NCBI GenBank assembly: GCA_015521265.1
Contig: WAON01000166.1
Coordinates: 1 to 19,431, forward strand
Reading direction: 5' to 3'
Source: Desulfurococcales archaeon
GTDB lineage: Archaea > Thermoproteota > Thermoprotei_A > Sulfolobales > Desulfurococcaceae
DNA: 19,431 nucleotides
Shown: piece by piece, positions 1 through 8,549 of the stretch
How positions within the stretch are numbered: position 1 is the first letter of the stretch
Layout of the letters: every line of letters begins with the position of its first letter
Notes under the pieces: generated by a model
The model's input: only the letters and a program-made list of their open reading frames with translations
Database searches by the model: none
What the model was told of the DNA's origin: nothing
Made by a program: the position numbers and the translations under genes

Positions 1-3000
1 TCAATGATGGGAGCTACATGCTGGTTAACAATGTAAAACTCAGCGTCTACCCGTTATGGCCTAGTGGTGGAGTACCCGTAAATGTTGAGGTTAGGGGGCG
101 CGTTGTGGTTGCTCGGAGTCTTAGTGATCTCGACGGTATCGATCTCCACGATACCATTGTATTATTACCCATGACTATAGACTACCAGTGGGAGTGGCTC
201 CTCGATCCGCACCTGGGAGTAAAGGCTATACTCTTCTATGACACTCCGGATACGGTTAATTCGAATATGTACGATAAATACTTAGACATACCCGTAAACC
301 TACCAATAGGTTATCTTTCAACAAGAATACTTAAGAGTAAAGGATTAAGCCTAAGTAGCCTTAATGGGAAGACCGTTGAGGTAAATCTGCGATCTAAGTG
401 GAGTATGAGCTTTGGAGTAAACATATACGCCTTCATGCCCGGACAGAGACATGATCACTTAGTAGTACTACTAACACACTATGATTCATGGAGCCCAGCA
501 GTAGGCCTAGCACCCGGGGCAACGGATTCCATAGGGCCGACGTACCTTTACAGGCTCGCTCGATTATTCAAGAATAAAACGCCAAGCTATGATACATTAC
601 TAGTTTTCCTGTCGGGTCATTACATGGGATTAGCCGGGTCGAGATTCTTCGTTGAAAAACACATATTCAATAAAACACCGATCAGCCTCGGCAACTACAC
701 GATAACACTTGATCCAGCTAAGACGATCTACGTAGGGATAGATTTAAACCCGAACACTATATACGTTGCACCGGTCAGCATAGGATACTTCTACACTGCA
801 ACAGCAGGATCAATTTCAAGGGGGCCAATGGATTACTTTAATAGGTTCATAACAGTAATCTACACGAGAAAAGGGATCGAGGAGACAATAGGGAAGCTAC
901 TGGGCAAACCAATGGGTTCCGCTGAGAAAGCACTATACTCATATGCCCTAGACCCCCAGAGATGGTGGTCCCTATTCCCAGGCCCCTTCTGGCTTGATAC
1001 AGAGACAATATGGCATGCTGGTTTACCAGCCTTCACCCTCAAGTCGGCTCTCGCTAATCGTGGGAGACTAGCTACGCCGATAGACTACTATGATAACATT
1101 AACACTACGAACATAGCGGTACAGTTCCATGTCTTAGACGGATTACTCGATATACTCTACAGTCTGAGCCCTGAAGGAATGGATAAAGCTATAAAGCAGG
1201 GTACGACAACTGGTGCACCAACTAGGACGACAACAACTGATAGATTAGAAATGTTTGCCGACCTAATCGGGCAAGTAATGGTTTGGAATCCTAAGCTTGG
1301 ACAACAGATACCCCTAGATAAGGCAGGACTACCCCCTGCACTGGTAATAGTGTCAGCTGGCTCTAGGCTCACAGCTACAAACCCGTGGAATCTTAGAATA
1401 TACCTATTAACAGATAAGCACGGATACTTCGAAGCCTACGGCTTACCAACCTCTAGATCTACTAGTCTAACATTAAACGTAGTAGTATTATCCCGGGATG
1501 GAAGAGTACTAGCTCTAAATGATATGGGCCATGCAAGCCATGGATCCAGCGTTTCACTATACCAGCCGGTAACCGGCTCTAGGGAGCATCCATGGGAGGT
1601 ATGGACTGTTAAATTCAATGGCTCGATCAGGGTAAACATGGTAATAGACCCACTAACATACCAAACACCCGCTGAGGGAGGAAAGATCGGGTATAAGCTA
1701 GTGAGACAAGACACTCTAGCCCAGCCAGACTACTTCTACCTCGCACTAGATGAAAACGGGTTCTTTGTAGCCTATGTTACTAGGAGCAATATGACTTATA
1801 GCATAGTCTTCGGGCCGGAACCCGTAGACTACGTTTACGAAAAAGTAAAACCCGGACATACATACAGCCCCTACGATGCACTAGTATCAACTACCAATAT
1901 CGTCTCCAGAAGGATTGAGAAGCTTATACATTATAAGGTTAGGGATCCGGCTACTGAGGAATTCCTATCCCGCAGTAAGTACTATTTAGACAAGGCAGAA
2001 AGAGCCCTGAGCGAACACAACTATACACGCTACCGGGTATATGTTAGGACGGGTATAACTCTAAGCTATAATGCATATCAATTAATGAAGTCTGCATACC
2101 TAGACATCGAAAACACTGCAACACTGTTCTCAATACTCCTAGTATTATTCGCCTTTATAACAGCATTATACTTCAGAAAGCCGGGTGCAAGCCCCTTCAG
2201 CGTACTCGGTAAGACTATCATTGCAACCCTAATACCTGGCGCACTATTCTTCTATATACACCCAGCCTTCCACTTAACGGCTAATGCGATAATGACTATT
2301 ATAGGATTCATCATGGTAATACTAGTAACCCCAGCACTACTTGTACTGCTGGGAGATTTTAACGCGGCATTGAAAGAAGTTAGGAAGAAGAAGGTTGGAG
2401 CCCACGTCGTTGAGAGAAGTCGTGTTGCTACGAGCTATATATCTTTCAGCTATGGAGTCGAGTACATGAAGAAGAGGAAGCTACGCACATGGTTAACCCT
2501 TATAACACTTATAATGGTTGTGATCAGCATAGTAATCTTCACCAGTGTATCAACCTACGTAGCGCCAAAACCACTACTCCTACACGGATACACGCCTACA
2601 AGACCTGAGGGATTACTATTACAGAGGGAGACTATAGATAGAAACTTACCTATTGGTTCGCAGCTAGTTGAGAACGTCAAGGTAATATTTAACGGCACAG
2701 CCGTAGCTAGATACTGGGCTATAACGGCATACCCGATCTACCCGTATAATAGTCCAGAGCAATTCCTGCCGATGCAGTCAATAGTAGGCGCCGAGCCATC
2801 CGAGGACAGGATCACAAATATTTCGAGGATAATAGTTAGTGGTAGATGGTTCAACGAGAATGATACATACAGTGTAATATTGCCGGCCTACGTAGTAAAC
2901 GTTACGAATGGTAAGATAAAAGTAGGCTCAATCGTTTCACTAGCCGGTGTAGAGTTAAAAGTGGTAGGATTATATGATTCGAAGAAGCTGATCAATATTG

Positions 3001-4109
3001 TAGAAGGTGATGGCGCAACCATTACACCAGTAATAGGATTCCCAAGAGCTAGAGACTTATCAGGATGCGCTTTTATACCCGCAAGACTTGCAAGGATTAA
3101 TCCATGGCTAGGAAACCGGGTACAATTCTTTGTTGGACAGGTTAGTGTTAGGACGCCGTTCAACCCATTAAAAATAAGTAAGGACATAATATACATGATC
3201 CCATCCGTTGATACATACTTGATAACCCCGCTGCAAACTGTAGCTAAGTATTCTAGACTCATAGCTCTAGGAGGCTCCGGCTTCAACTATGTCGTAGCCC
3301 CAATAGTGATCGCGAGTGTATCGATACTTGGAGTTCTTCTTGGAAGCATTTATGAGAGGCGCCGCGAAATCTTCATCTATGCCGCACTAGGCTTATCTCC
3401 AACCCAGATAGGCCTCATGTTTGTAGCTGAAGCACTAGCGTACGCTTTGATCGCAACCGTGATAGGCTATGTAATAGGTGTCGTTACGACAGCGGTAACA
3501 GCTACATTAATGCCTGAAGTCTTCAGGCCCAACTTCAGCAGTAAATACGTCGTGTTCGCGCTTTCAGCAACGATCATAGCAGTCTTATCAGCGACAATAT
3601 ACCCAGTATTCAAGGCAAGCAAAATGGCCCTACCAAGCCTTAGGAGGAAGTGGGAGTATCCAACCAAGCCTAAAGGAGACGAATGGGTTATACCGCTACC
3701 CTTCAAGATAACTACTATAAAAGAACTATACGGTGCACTATACTATCTATACGAGTACATTAAGGAATTCACAAGCCCAGACCTGGGAAGCTTCGTCGTA
3801 GAAAAAATAGGGTTTGAGAAGGGAACGACAAGCGATGGTAAAAGCTACGTAATGCTTAAGGGAGAAGCAAGACTTAAACCATGGCACGCAGGGATCAAGC
3901 AGTACTTCGAGGCTAAAGCTGTTGAGACCGGGCCGGGTGAGTGGGAGATATCAATATATTTAAAGAGGCTCAGCGGACACGTTAAAACATGGGTTAAATC
4001 GAACAAGCCGTTCATCGACGCGGTTAGGAAGCAGTTACTATTATGGAGAACCCTACACCCAGAAGATAAGAAGAAATATATTGAATCCGCTAAGAGTATT
4101 TTCCAGTAA
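1..4109 (+). CDS. M28-peptidase-like / FtsX-type permease membrane protein (5' end outside window)
   Basis: The reading frame is open to the left edge (first full codon at base 3), so the ATG at 18 is probably internal and the protein exceeds 1363 residues. Numbering from that ATG, residues 1-340 resemble an M28-type zinc-peptidase region: THYDS near 153-157, GATDS near 168-171, then SGHYMGLAGS near 199-208, where active M28 enzymes usually have a Gly-Glu-Glu motif. The catalytic glutamate is therefore missing and this domain may not be a peptidase. A beta-rich ectodomain follows, then membrane segments at about 698-718, 725-752, 755-780 and 823-848, a large extracytoplasmic loop, and FtsX-type segments at about 1090-1112, 1131-1164 and 1176-1198, with ERRREIFIYAALGLSP between the first two. 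A charged soluble tail closes the protein. FtsX-like permeases normally partner an ABC ATPase. None is visible here, so one may lie upstream. The family assignment is good; the substrate is unknown. Confidence 0.75.
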   Translation, partial: NDGSYMLVNNVKLSVYPLWPSGGVPVNVEVRGRVVVARSLSDLDGIDLHDTIVLLPMTIDYQWEWLLDPHLGVKAILFYDTPDTVNSNMYDKYLDIPVNLPIGYLSTRILKSKGLSLSSLNGKTVEVNLRSKWSMSFGVNIYAFMPGQRHDHLVVLLTHYDSWSPAVGLAPGATDSIGPTYLYRLARLFKNKTPSYDTLLVFLSGHYMGLAGSRFFVEKHIFNKTPISLGNYTITLDPAKTIYVGIDLNPNTIYVAPVSIGYFYTATAGSISRGPMDYFNRFITVIYTRKGIEETIGKLLGKPMGSAEKALYSYALDPQRWWSLFPGPFWLDTETIWHAGLPAFTLKSALANRGRLATPIDYYDNINTTNIAVQFHVLDGLLDILYSLSPEGMDKAIKQGTTTGAPTRTTTTDRLEMFADLIGQVMVWNPKLGQQIPLDKAGLPPALVIVSAGSRLTATNPWNLRIYLLTDKHGYFEAYGLPTSRSTSLTLNVVVLSRDGRVLALNDMGHASHGSSVSLYQPVTGSREHPWEVWTVKFNGSIRVNMVIDPLTYQTPAEGGKIGYKLVRQDTLAQPDYFYLALDENGFFVAYVTRSNMTYSIVFGPEPVDYVYEKVKPGHTYSPYDALVSTTNIVSRRIEKLIHYKVRDPATEEFLSRSKYYLDKAERALSEHNYTRYRVYVRTGITLSYNAYQLMKSAYLDIENTATLFSILLVLFAFITALYFRKPGASPFSVLGKTIIATLIPGALFFYIHPAFHLTANAIMTIIGFIMVILVTPALLVLLGDFNAALKEVRKKKVGAHVVERSRVATSYISFSYGVEYMKKRKLRTWLTLITLIMVVISIVIFTSVSTYVAPKPLLLHGYTPTRPEGLLLQRETIDRNLPIGSQLVENVKVIFNGTAVARYWAITAYPIYPYNSPEQFLPMQSIVGAEPSEDRITNISRIIVSGRWFNENDTYSVILPAYVVNVTNGKIKVGSIVSLAGVELKVVGLYDSKKLINIVEGDGATITPVIGFPRARDLSGCAFIPARLARINPWLGNRVQFFVGQVSVRTPFNPLKISKDIIYMIPSVDTYLITPLQTVAKYSRLIALGGSGFNYVVAPIVIASVSILGVLLGSIYERRREIFIYAALGLSPTQIGLMFVAEALAYALIATVIGYVIGVVTTAVTATLMPEVFRPNFSSKYVVFALSATIIAVLSATIYPVFKASKMALPSLRRKWEYPTKPKGDEWVIPLPFKITTIKELYGALYYLYEYIKEFTSPDLGSFVVEKIGFEKGTTSDGKSYVMLKGEARLKPWHAGIKQYFEAKAVETGPGEWEISIYLKRLSGHVKTWVKSNKPFIDAVRKQLLLWRTLHPEDKKKYIESAKSIFQ

Positions 4110-4174
4110 TCCCCTCCTATATACAAATATATTGATATAACTGCGTAAATAATAAATTATCAACCATTATAACA

Positions 4175-4183
4175 TTATTATAT
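4175..4183 (+). promoter_or_regulatory. Candidate TATA box for the OPT-like gene at 4233
   Basis: TTATTATAT lies in an AT-rich intergenic stretch. It would place a transcription start near 4203-4210, about 25 bases upstream of the GTG start. An AGGTGG ribosome-binding site at 4221-4226 follows, correctly spaced for the GTG at 4233. The surrounding DNA is so AT-rich that other TATA-like strings exist. Confidence 0.35.
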
Positions 4184-4232
4184 GGAATTACCACGCCCAA
4201 TTAAAACACGGTTCTAAGTTAGGTGGGTAATT

Positions 4233-6281
4233 GTGGAATCAAGTAGGGAAATGGGAAAGCTTGTTTGGGGGATTGAGTCTACTGGAGTTACCAAGGCTGG
4301 TGTAATCCTAGCAGTAATACTGACAATCATCATGCCGATAATAATGACGCTAATGTACGGCCTAGTATGGCACGTAACATTCATGGAGTGGGTTTGGGCC
4401 TGGCCCGGCTTAATATTCATATTACTGATCGGTGTTATCAACCTAGCTTTCCGCCTACTCTTCCAATTCCTCCGCGGTCATGGTTTAGCATTAACTGTTG
4501 GTGACGGCGTGTTAAACCTGGTAGCAATTAATACTAGTGCAGGATACGCTTTCTCCTCGAGGTTCCTACTATCACACCTTATCTACATGTCCTACGGCAG
4601 CGGAGCACCGATATCTGATTATGGAAGACTGATGCCGGACCTCTGGGTTCCCAAGGGTAATATAACGATTGCAGGCACATCAATGCCCGTATTGAAACCA
4701 TTGTTCGACCCAGACGCCCACGCATTACTGGTGAGCCAGCCTAACTGGTACCTCGCAATACTAGGAGCATGGGCACCGGCACTAGCATTGTGGATGCTCG
4801 TATTCATCGGCCTAGCAGTTTCACAGATAGGCTTCGCACTACTATTCCGCAAGCCGTGGATCGAGGAGGAAATGCTACCCTTCCCCTATGCTCAGATGGC
4901 CGTCGAAGTTATGAGAACCACCGGCTTCCGCGGCGCATGGGAGCACCGGAACTGGTCTAAAGTATGGTTCCTCATCGGTGGCCTTGTCGGTTTCCTCATC
5001 GAGCTTCCAAACCTCCTCCAAGCACTAGGCGTTATAACTGGGCTGCCGGACCTCTACGGTGCATTACTAGTATCGATATTCGGAGGATATGATCTGTCAC
5101 CATTTGTAGGAAACAATATAGCGTTAATGGTAACAATATCGCCATTATTCGTAGGCTTAGCCTTCCTAATGCCCATAGACATACTACTAACAGCAGTGTC
5201 ATGGTACATACTAATGTATATAATACTACCACCAGTCGAAGTAGCAGCGGGAATAGTACCATTACAAGCTACACAGAGCGCATTCAACAACTACTACTAC
5301 ATCGGACACTGGGTAGGCTTAATGCCCCACTTAATAACTCGTGGAGTAGCAATAGGCTTCCCAATAATGTGGTTCATCCTAGTATGGAGGCACATGAAGA
5401 ACTGGAATAGTAGAGAAGTTAAATGGGGGCACATATTCGCTTGGGGAGGACTAGTACTAGCATGGATAATGCTAGCTATAAGCGGTGTCGAAGCACACAT
5501 AGCATTAATGATCGTTGTCATAACGCTACTATTATACATTACATGGATGCGCATGCGTGCAGAAACAACATGGACAACAGCGGTACAATGGTATGGTCCA
5601 TGGTGGCATGAAATGCTGGTACTACCATGGTTACCGTACAGGTATGCTGGTAAATGGCACAGTAAGGAAGCTTTTGCAGCGGCTGCGAGCTTTTATCCAT
5701 TAGTAACTGATAGAACCCTCGCAACAACTCCTGGCCCAGCGGTTCTCGAAGGCTTTAAGTTGGCGAAGTTTACCGGTGTAAGGGTGAGGACGATCACTAT
5801 TATAGGGTTGCTTGGAGCATTCCTGGGTATAATATTATCGTTTACAGGTACAATACTTGGCTACTATGGATATGGCCCCGACGCTACCGGTGTTGGACAC
5901 TGGTTATTCGGGCCGGATACGGGGCTTGAACCTCAATGGTTGAAGTCTATGATTTGGAATAATAAGATAACCCATATGAGCAACGACCCCAACCTATGGC
6001 TTCCACAGTTCATCGTCGGCATTATACTGGGCATAATACTCGTATGGCTACGCGTACTACTACCAGGAATTCCGCTTAACCCTCTCGGTATACTCGTCGG
6101 AGACATCGCTGTTACGGGAGTATTAATGTTTATACCGAACCTGATAGCATTAATAATTAAGCCGCTATACATAAGGATCGCTGGCGTCGAGAGCTATGAG
6201 AGGGTAATAGTACCATTCATGGCTGGAATGGTCATCATAAGCTTCATAACAATGTGGTATGCATGGCTGATAACAACGTAG
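4233..6281 (+). CDS. Polytopic membrane protein, OPT/DUF6785-like putative transporter (paralogue 1)
   Basis: The product is 682 residues and highly hydrophobic throughout, with roughly 14 membrane-spanning stretches. The start is GTG at 4233 with AGGTGG seven to twelve bases upstream. A cytoplasmic-looking segment near residues 207-227 carries EEEMLPFPYAQMAVEVM. A Leu-Pro-Phe-Pro motif of this kind occurs in oligopeptide-transporter-like families, and the next gene has an equivalent at about the same place in its own protein, so the two are probably ancient paralogues. The size also fits the OPT superfamily. I recognise the general type but cannot name a substrate. A peptide or metal-chelate transporter is a guess from the family. 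It follows the FtsX-type gene after a 120-base gap with its own promoter-like sequence. A T-run at 6302-6307 may end its transcript. Confidence 0.6.
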   Translation: MESSREMGKLVWGIESTGVTKAGVILAVILTIIMPIIMTLMYGLVWHVTFMEWVWAWPGLIFILLIGVINLAFRLLFQFLRGHGLALTVGDGVLNLVAINTSAGYAFSSRFLLSHLIYMSYGSGAPISDYGRLMPDLWVPKGNITIAGTSMPVLKPLFDPDAHALLVSQPNWYLAILGAWAPALALWMLVFIGLAVSQIGFALLFRKPWIEEEMLPFPYAQMAVEVMRTTGFRGAWEHRNWSKVWFLIGGLVGFLIELPNLLQALGVITGLPDLYGALLVSIFGGYDLSPFVGNNIALMVTISPLFVGLAFLMPIDILLTAVSWYILMYIILPPVEVAAGIVPLQATQSAFNNYYYIGHWVGLMPHLITRGVAIGFPIMWFILVWRHMKNWNSREVKWGHIFAWGGLVLAWIMLAISGVEAHIALMIVVITLLLYITWMRMRAETTWTTAVQWYGPWWHEMLVLPWLPYRYAGKWHSKEAFAAAASFYPLVTDRTLATTPGPAVLEGFKLAKFTGVRVRTITIIGLLGAFLGIILSFTGTILGYYGYGPDATGVGHWLFGPDTGLEPQWLKSMIWNNKITHMSNDPNLWLPQFIVGIILGIILVWLRVLLPGIPLNPLGILVGDIAVTGVLMFIPNLIALIIKPLYIRIAGVESYERVIVPFMAGMVIISFITMWYAWLITT

Positions 6282-6301
6282 CAGTAATGGAACAACAGGT
6301 A

Positions 6302-6307
6302 TTTTTT
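6302..6307 (+). terminator. Oligo-T run, candidate terminator after paralogue 1
   Basis: Six T residues lie about 20 bases after the stop of the first OPT-like gene. Crenarchaeal transcription often ends at such T-runs. No hairpin is needed or seen. Confidence 0.35.
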
Positions 6308-6340
6308 AACATACACCTTAAATAACGCAGTGGGCAAATC

Positions 6341-6348
6341 CTTTATAT
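6341..6348 (+). promoter_or_regulatory. Candidate TATA box for the second OPT-like gene
   Basis: CTTTATAT is a near-ideal archaeal TATA element. It predicts a start near 6368 and a leader of about 60 bases before the ATG at 6431. Further T/A-rich strings at about 6361-6370 and 6408-6415 are weaker alternatives. Confidence 0.45.
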
Positions 6349-6430
6349 GTGTTCAACAACTATTTTTATCCGTGCATGATTAAACAGCCTAAATAACTGG
6401 TTTCAATGGTTTATAGGGGTGTTTAAATAA

Positions 6431-8383
6431 ATGACTACAAATTACGAGGGTAGCGCGGTTACCTGGCGCGTAATACTAGCAATCCTCTACGGAGCACTAG
6501 TTTTCGAACCAGCAGCTATATGGTTAAACCTCGTAGCAGGCTTAAACCCCTTCCAAATAATAAATTCTGCAGAATACACTACACTACTACTCTTCACAAC
6601 CATGGCCACGATCATGGGTGCAAAGCTCACGAAACAGGAAGCCTTCATAATGTTCAGCAATGTTGGAACAACTATTTCCGAGAGCCTCTTCGGAGTAAAC
6701 CTCATCCTAGCATGGTATATTGCAACAAGCGAATACGCTAAGAGCTTCGGCTTATACGGTAAAATACCCTTCTGGTATGCTCCATCAATACCCGAACTAC
6801 CACACACATTGTTTCAAGCAGTATTCATACCCCCACTACTAGTAGCACTAGCTTCAGCACTCCTAACTAAGGGGATGGATCTAAGCCTTGCCTACGTACT
6901 CTACAGGATATACGCTGTGGAGGAGAAACTACCCTTCCCAGGAGCACGTGTATGGGCCGAGTCGAGTATCGTCCTTGCCGAAAGGCATATTTGGAAGGAT
7001 AAAGCAAGGCTGATGATTAGTGTAGCTGTTTTCAGCCTACTCTACAGCTTCCTCCTATACGGTGTATGGTTTATCTTCGGAGTACAATTGCTGCCGGTAC
7101 CATGGGCTGATGCAACGAGCTTCATCGAGAACAGCGGGTTACACGGTGGATCACTGGGATTCAGCCTAGACTTACTACTTATAAGCGTTGGAATGATCAT
7201 GCCTTGGAAAGTAAACGTTTCAATATTCATCGGCGGGATAACATCATACCTAATCATAGCACCACTAGGAGTAAAAATGAACTGGTTCACCCTATGGAGG
7301 CCCGGTATGAATCTCGGAGACATATTCCAGTACGGACTACTACAGTTATTCGTAGGACCACTAATAGGGTTAAGCTTCGCGGCTGGCTTAGCACCTATAG
7401 CGATTAATTGGCGCAGTGTAGCTCGAGTATTCAAACCGCCAAAGATTAAGCGGGAGGGTGAGAAGGAACTACCGCCCGAGCCCGTAATAATGGGCATGAG
7501 CCTTACAAGGTTTGCAACACTAATATACCTATTATTCGCAACCGGTCTAAGCTTCTTCGTATACTATCTAATCTACATCGTCGAGCCGCAATACGCTACC
7601 CCGGGATTCCTAATATTATTCTTCGGGTTAATAGTGGGGTTCTCAACCCTGTTCCAATTAGCCAATACTAGAGCTCTAGGAGAAGCAGCTACAGGGATAA
7701 GCCTACCCTACGTTAAGGAGGGAGCACTACTGGCTAGCGGTTACCGCGGAGTAGCAGCATGGTTTACCCCCATCTATGTCTATGGCGGAGCAAGTGGATG
7801 GACAGCGGTATACGTAGCCTGCGACTGGACTGGGACGAAGAAGAGCGACTATCTCAAAGCCTACTTCTTCGCTTTCCCGCTAACCTATCTAATGGGCTTC
7901 ATCTACGCTGATCTATTCTGGAGGATAGCCCCAATACCCAGTAGCACCTATCCAGCAACAGCTATTTTCTGGCCGATAGCAGCTTTATGGGCCCTATTAT
8001 GGCCTGCATGGACTAGTGGAGCACTAAAAACTGGTGAGAGCAGGCTTGCATCAGCACTACTACAAAACTTCTCGAACTGGCCCGTAAAAATACTACTACC
8101 ATTCCTCATCGGTGTAGGCATAGTCGCGGTTGTAAGGATATTCTCAATACCCTTCGAACTAATAGGCTTCACAATAGGTATGAGCCAGCCAATAGCATAC
8201 ACGATGACGATGTTCATAGGAGGAATATTGGCGAGAATACTTGAACGCCGCAAAGGCCCCGAGTGGTTCAGGGAATACATTGCGGTTATAGCCGCCGGCC
8301 TCGGACTCGGCGAGGGATTAATGATCGCTATAGCCGTAGCGATCGGATTAATAGAGAAGAGCCTATGGCTACTAGTATACTAA
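6431..8383 (+). CDS. Polytopic membrane protein, OPT/DUF6785-like putative transporter (paralogue 2)
   Basis: The product is 650 residues and almost entirely hydrophobic segments joined by short loops. The start is ATG at 6431 with GGGGTG at 6416-6421 upstream. Near residues 163-177 it carries VEEKLPFPGARVWAE, the counterpart of the Leu-Pro-Phe-Pro segment in the preceding gene. The central loop near 337-350 is rich in Lys, Glu and Pro (KPPKIKREGEKELPPEP) and is probably cytoplasmic, dividing the protein into two membrane halves. The two genes lie in tandem, but each has promoter-like DNA in front, so they may be expressed separately or may form a two-subunit transporter. The substrate cannot be read from the sequence. 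The similarity between the two is visible only in overall design and this motif, so they diverged long ago. Confidence 0.6.
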   Translation: MTTNYEGSAVTWRVILAILYGALVFEPAAIWLNLVAGLNPFQIINSAEYTTLLLFTTMATIMGAKLTKQEAFIMFSNVGTTISESLFGVNLILAWYIATSEYAKSFGLYGKIPFWYAPSIPELPHTLFQAVFIPPLLVALASALLTKGMDLSLAYVLYRIYAVEEKLPFPGARVWAESSIVLAERHIWKDKARLMISVAVFSLLYSFLLYGVWFIFGVQLLPVPWADATSFIENSGLHGGSLGFSLDLLLISVGMIMPWKVNVSIFIGGITSYLIIAPLGVKMNWFTLWRPGMNLGDIFQYGLLQLFVGPLIGLSFAAGLAPIAINWRSVARVFKPPKIKREGEKELPPEPVIMGMSLTRFATLIYLLFATGLSFFVYYLIYIVEPQYATPGFLILFFGLIVGFSTLFQLANTRALGEAATGISLPYVKEGALLASGYRGVAAWFTPIYVYGGASGWTAVYVACDWTGTKKSDYLKAYFFAFPLTYLMGFIYADLFWRIAPIPSSTYPATAIFWPIAALWALLWPAWTSGALKTGESRLASALLQNFSNWPVKILLPFLIGVGIVAVVRIFSIPFELIGFTIGMSQPIAYTMTMFIGGILARILERRKGPEWFREYIAVIAAGLGLGEGLMIAIAVAIGLIEKSLWLLVY

Positions 8384-8428
8384 ACGGGAAAACACCAACA
8401 ACCCAGCCCAGTTCCTCAAAAATAATGC

Positions 8429-8437
8429 TTTAATAAA
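8429..8437 (+). promoter_or_regulatory. Candidate TATA box for the trkH leader
   Basis: TTTAATAAA sits about 115 bases before the GTG of trkH. Normal archaeal spacing would start transcription near 8457-8462, leaving an unusually long leader of about 90 bases. Confidence 0.4.
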
Positions 8438-8458
8438 AGGAGATATTACCAATCAATT

Positions 8459-8526
8459 GGATGCTGAAGGCGTCACGGGACTGAATAACTAGGGATGATG
8501 AACGGGCTAATAGCTAAGCATAGCCC
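8459..8526 (+). ncRNA. Possible C/D-box-like small RNA or structured trkH leader
   Basis: The stretch begins where the TATA-like box at 8429-8437 predicts transcription to start. It shows ATGCTGA (8461-8467, one mismatch to the C-box consensus RTGATGA), CTGA (8481-8484, a perfect D or D' box), ATGATGA (8495-8501, a perfect C or C' box) and a CTAA (D-like) near 8513. The spacers of about 10-13 bases are typical of archaeal C/D guide RNAs. At its end GGGCTA (8504-8509) pairs with TAGCCC (8521-8526) as a 6-bp hairpin just before the trkH ribosome-binding site. The two outer boxes are degenerate, so this could equally be an mRNA leader structure or chance. No rRNA or tRNA target was identified. 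Confidence 0.25.
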
Positions 8527-8549
8527 CCACTAATTAATGGTGTAAAGCT

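Noticed and set aside
7042..7497. Minus-strand open frame of 151 codons
   Set aside because: It lies wholly inside the second OPT-like gene, has no binding site, and its sequence is the low-complexity shadow expected opposite a hydrophobic coding frame.
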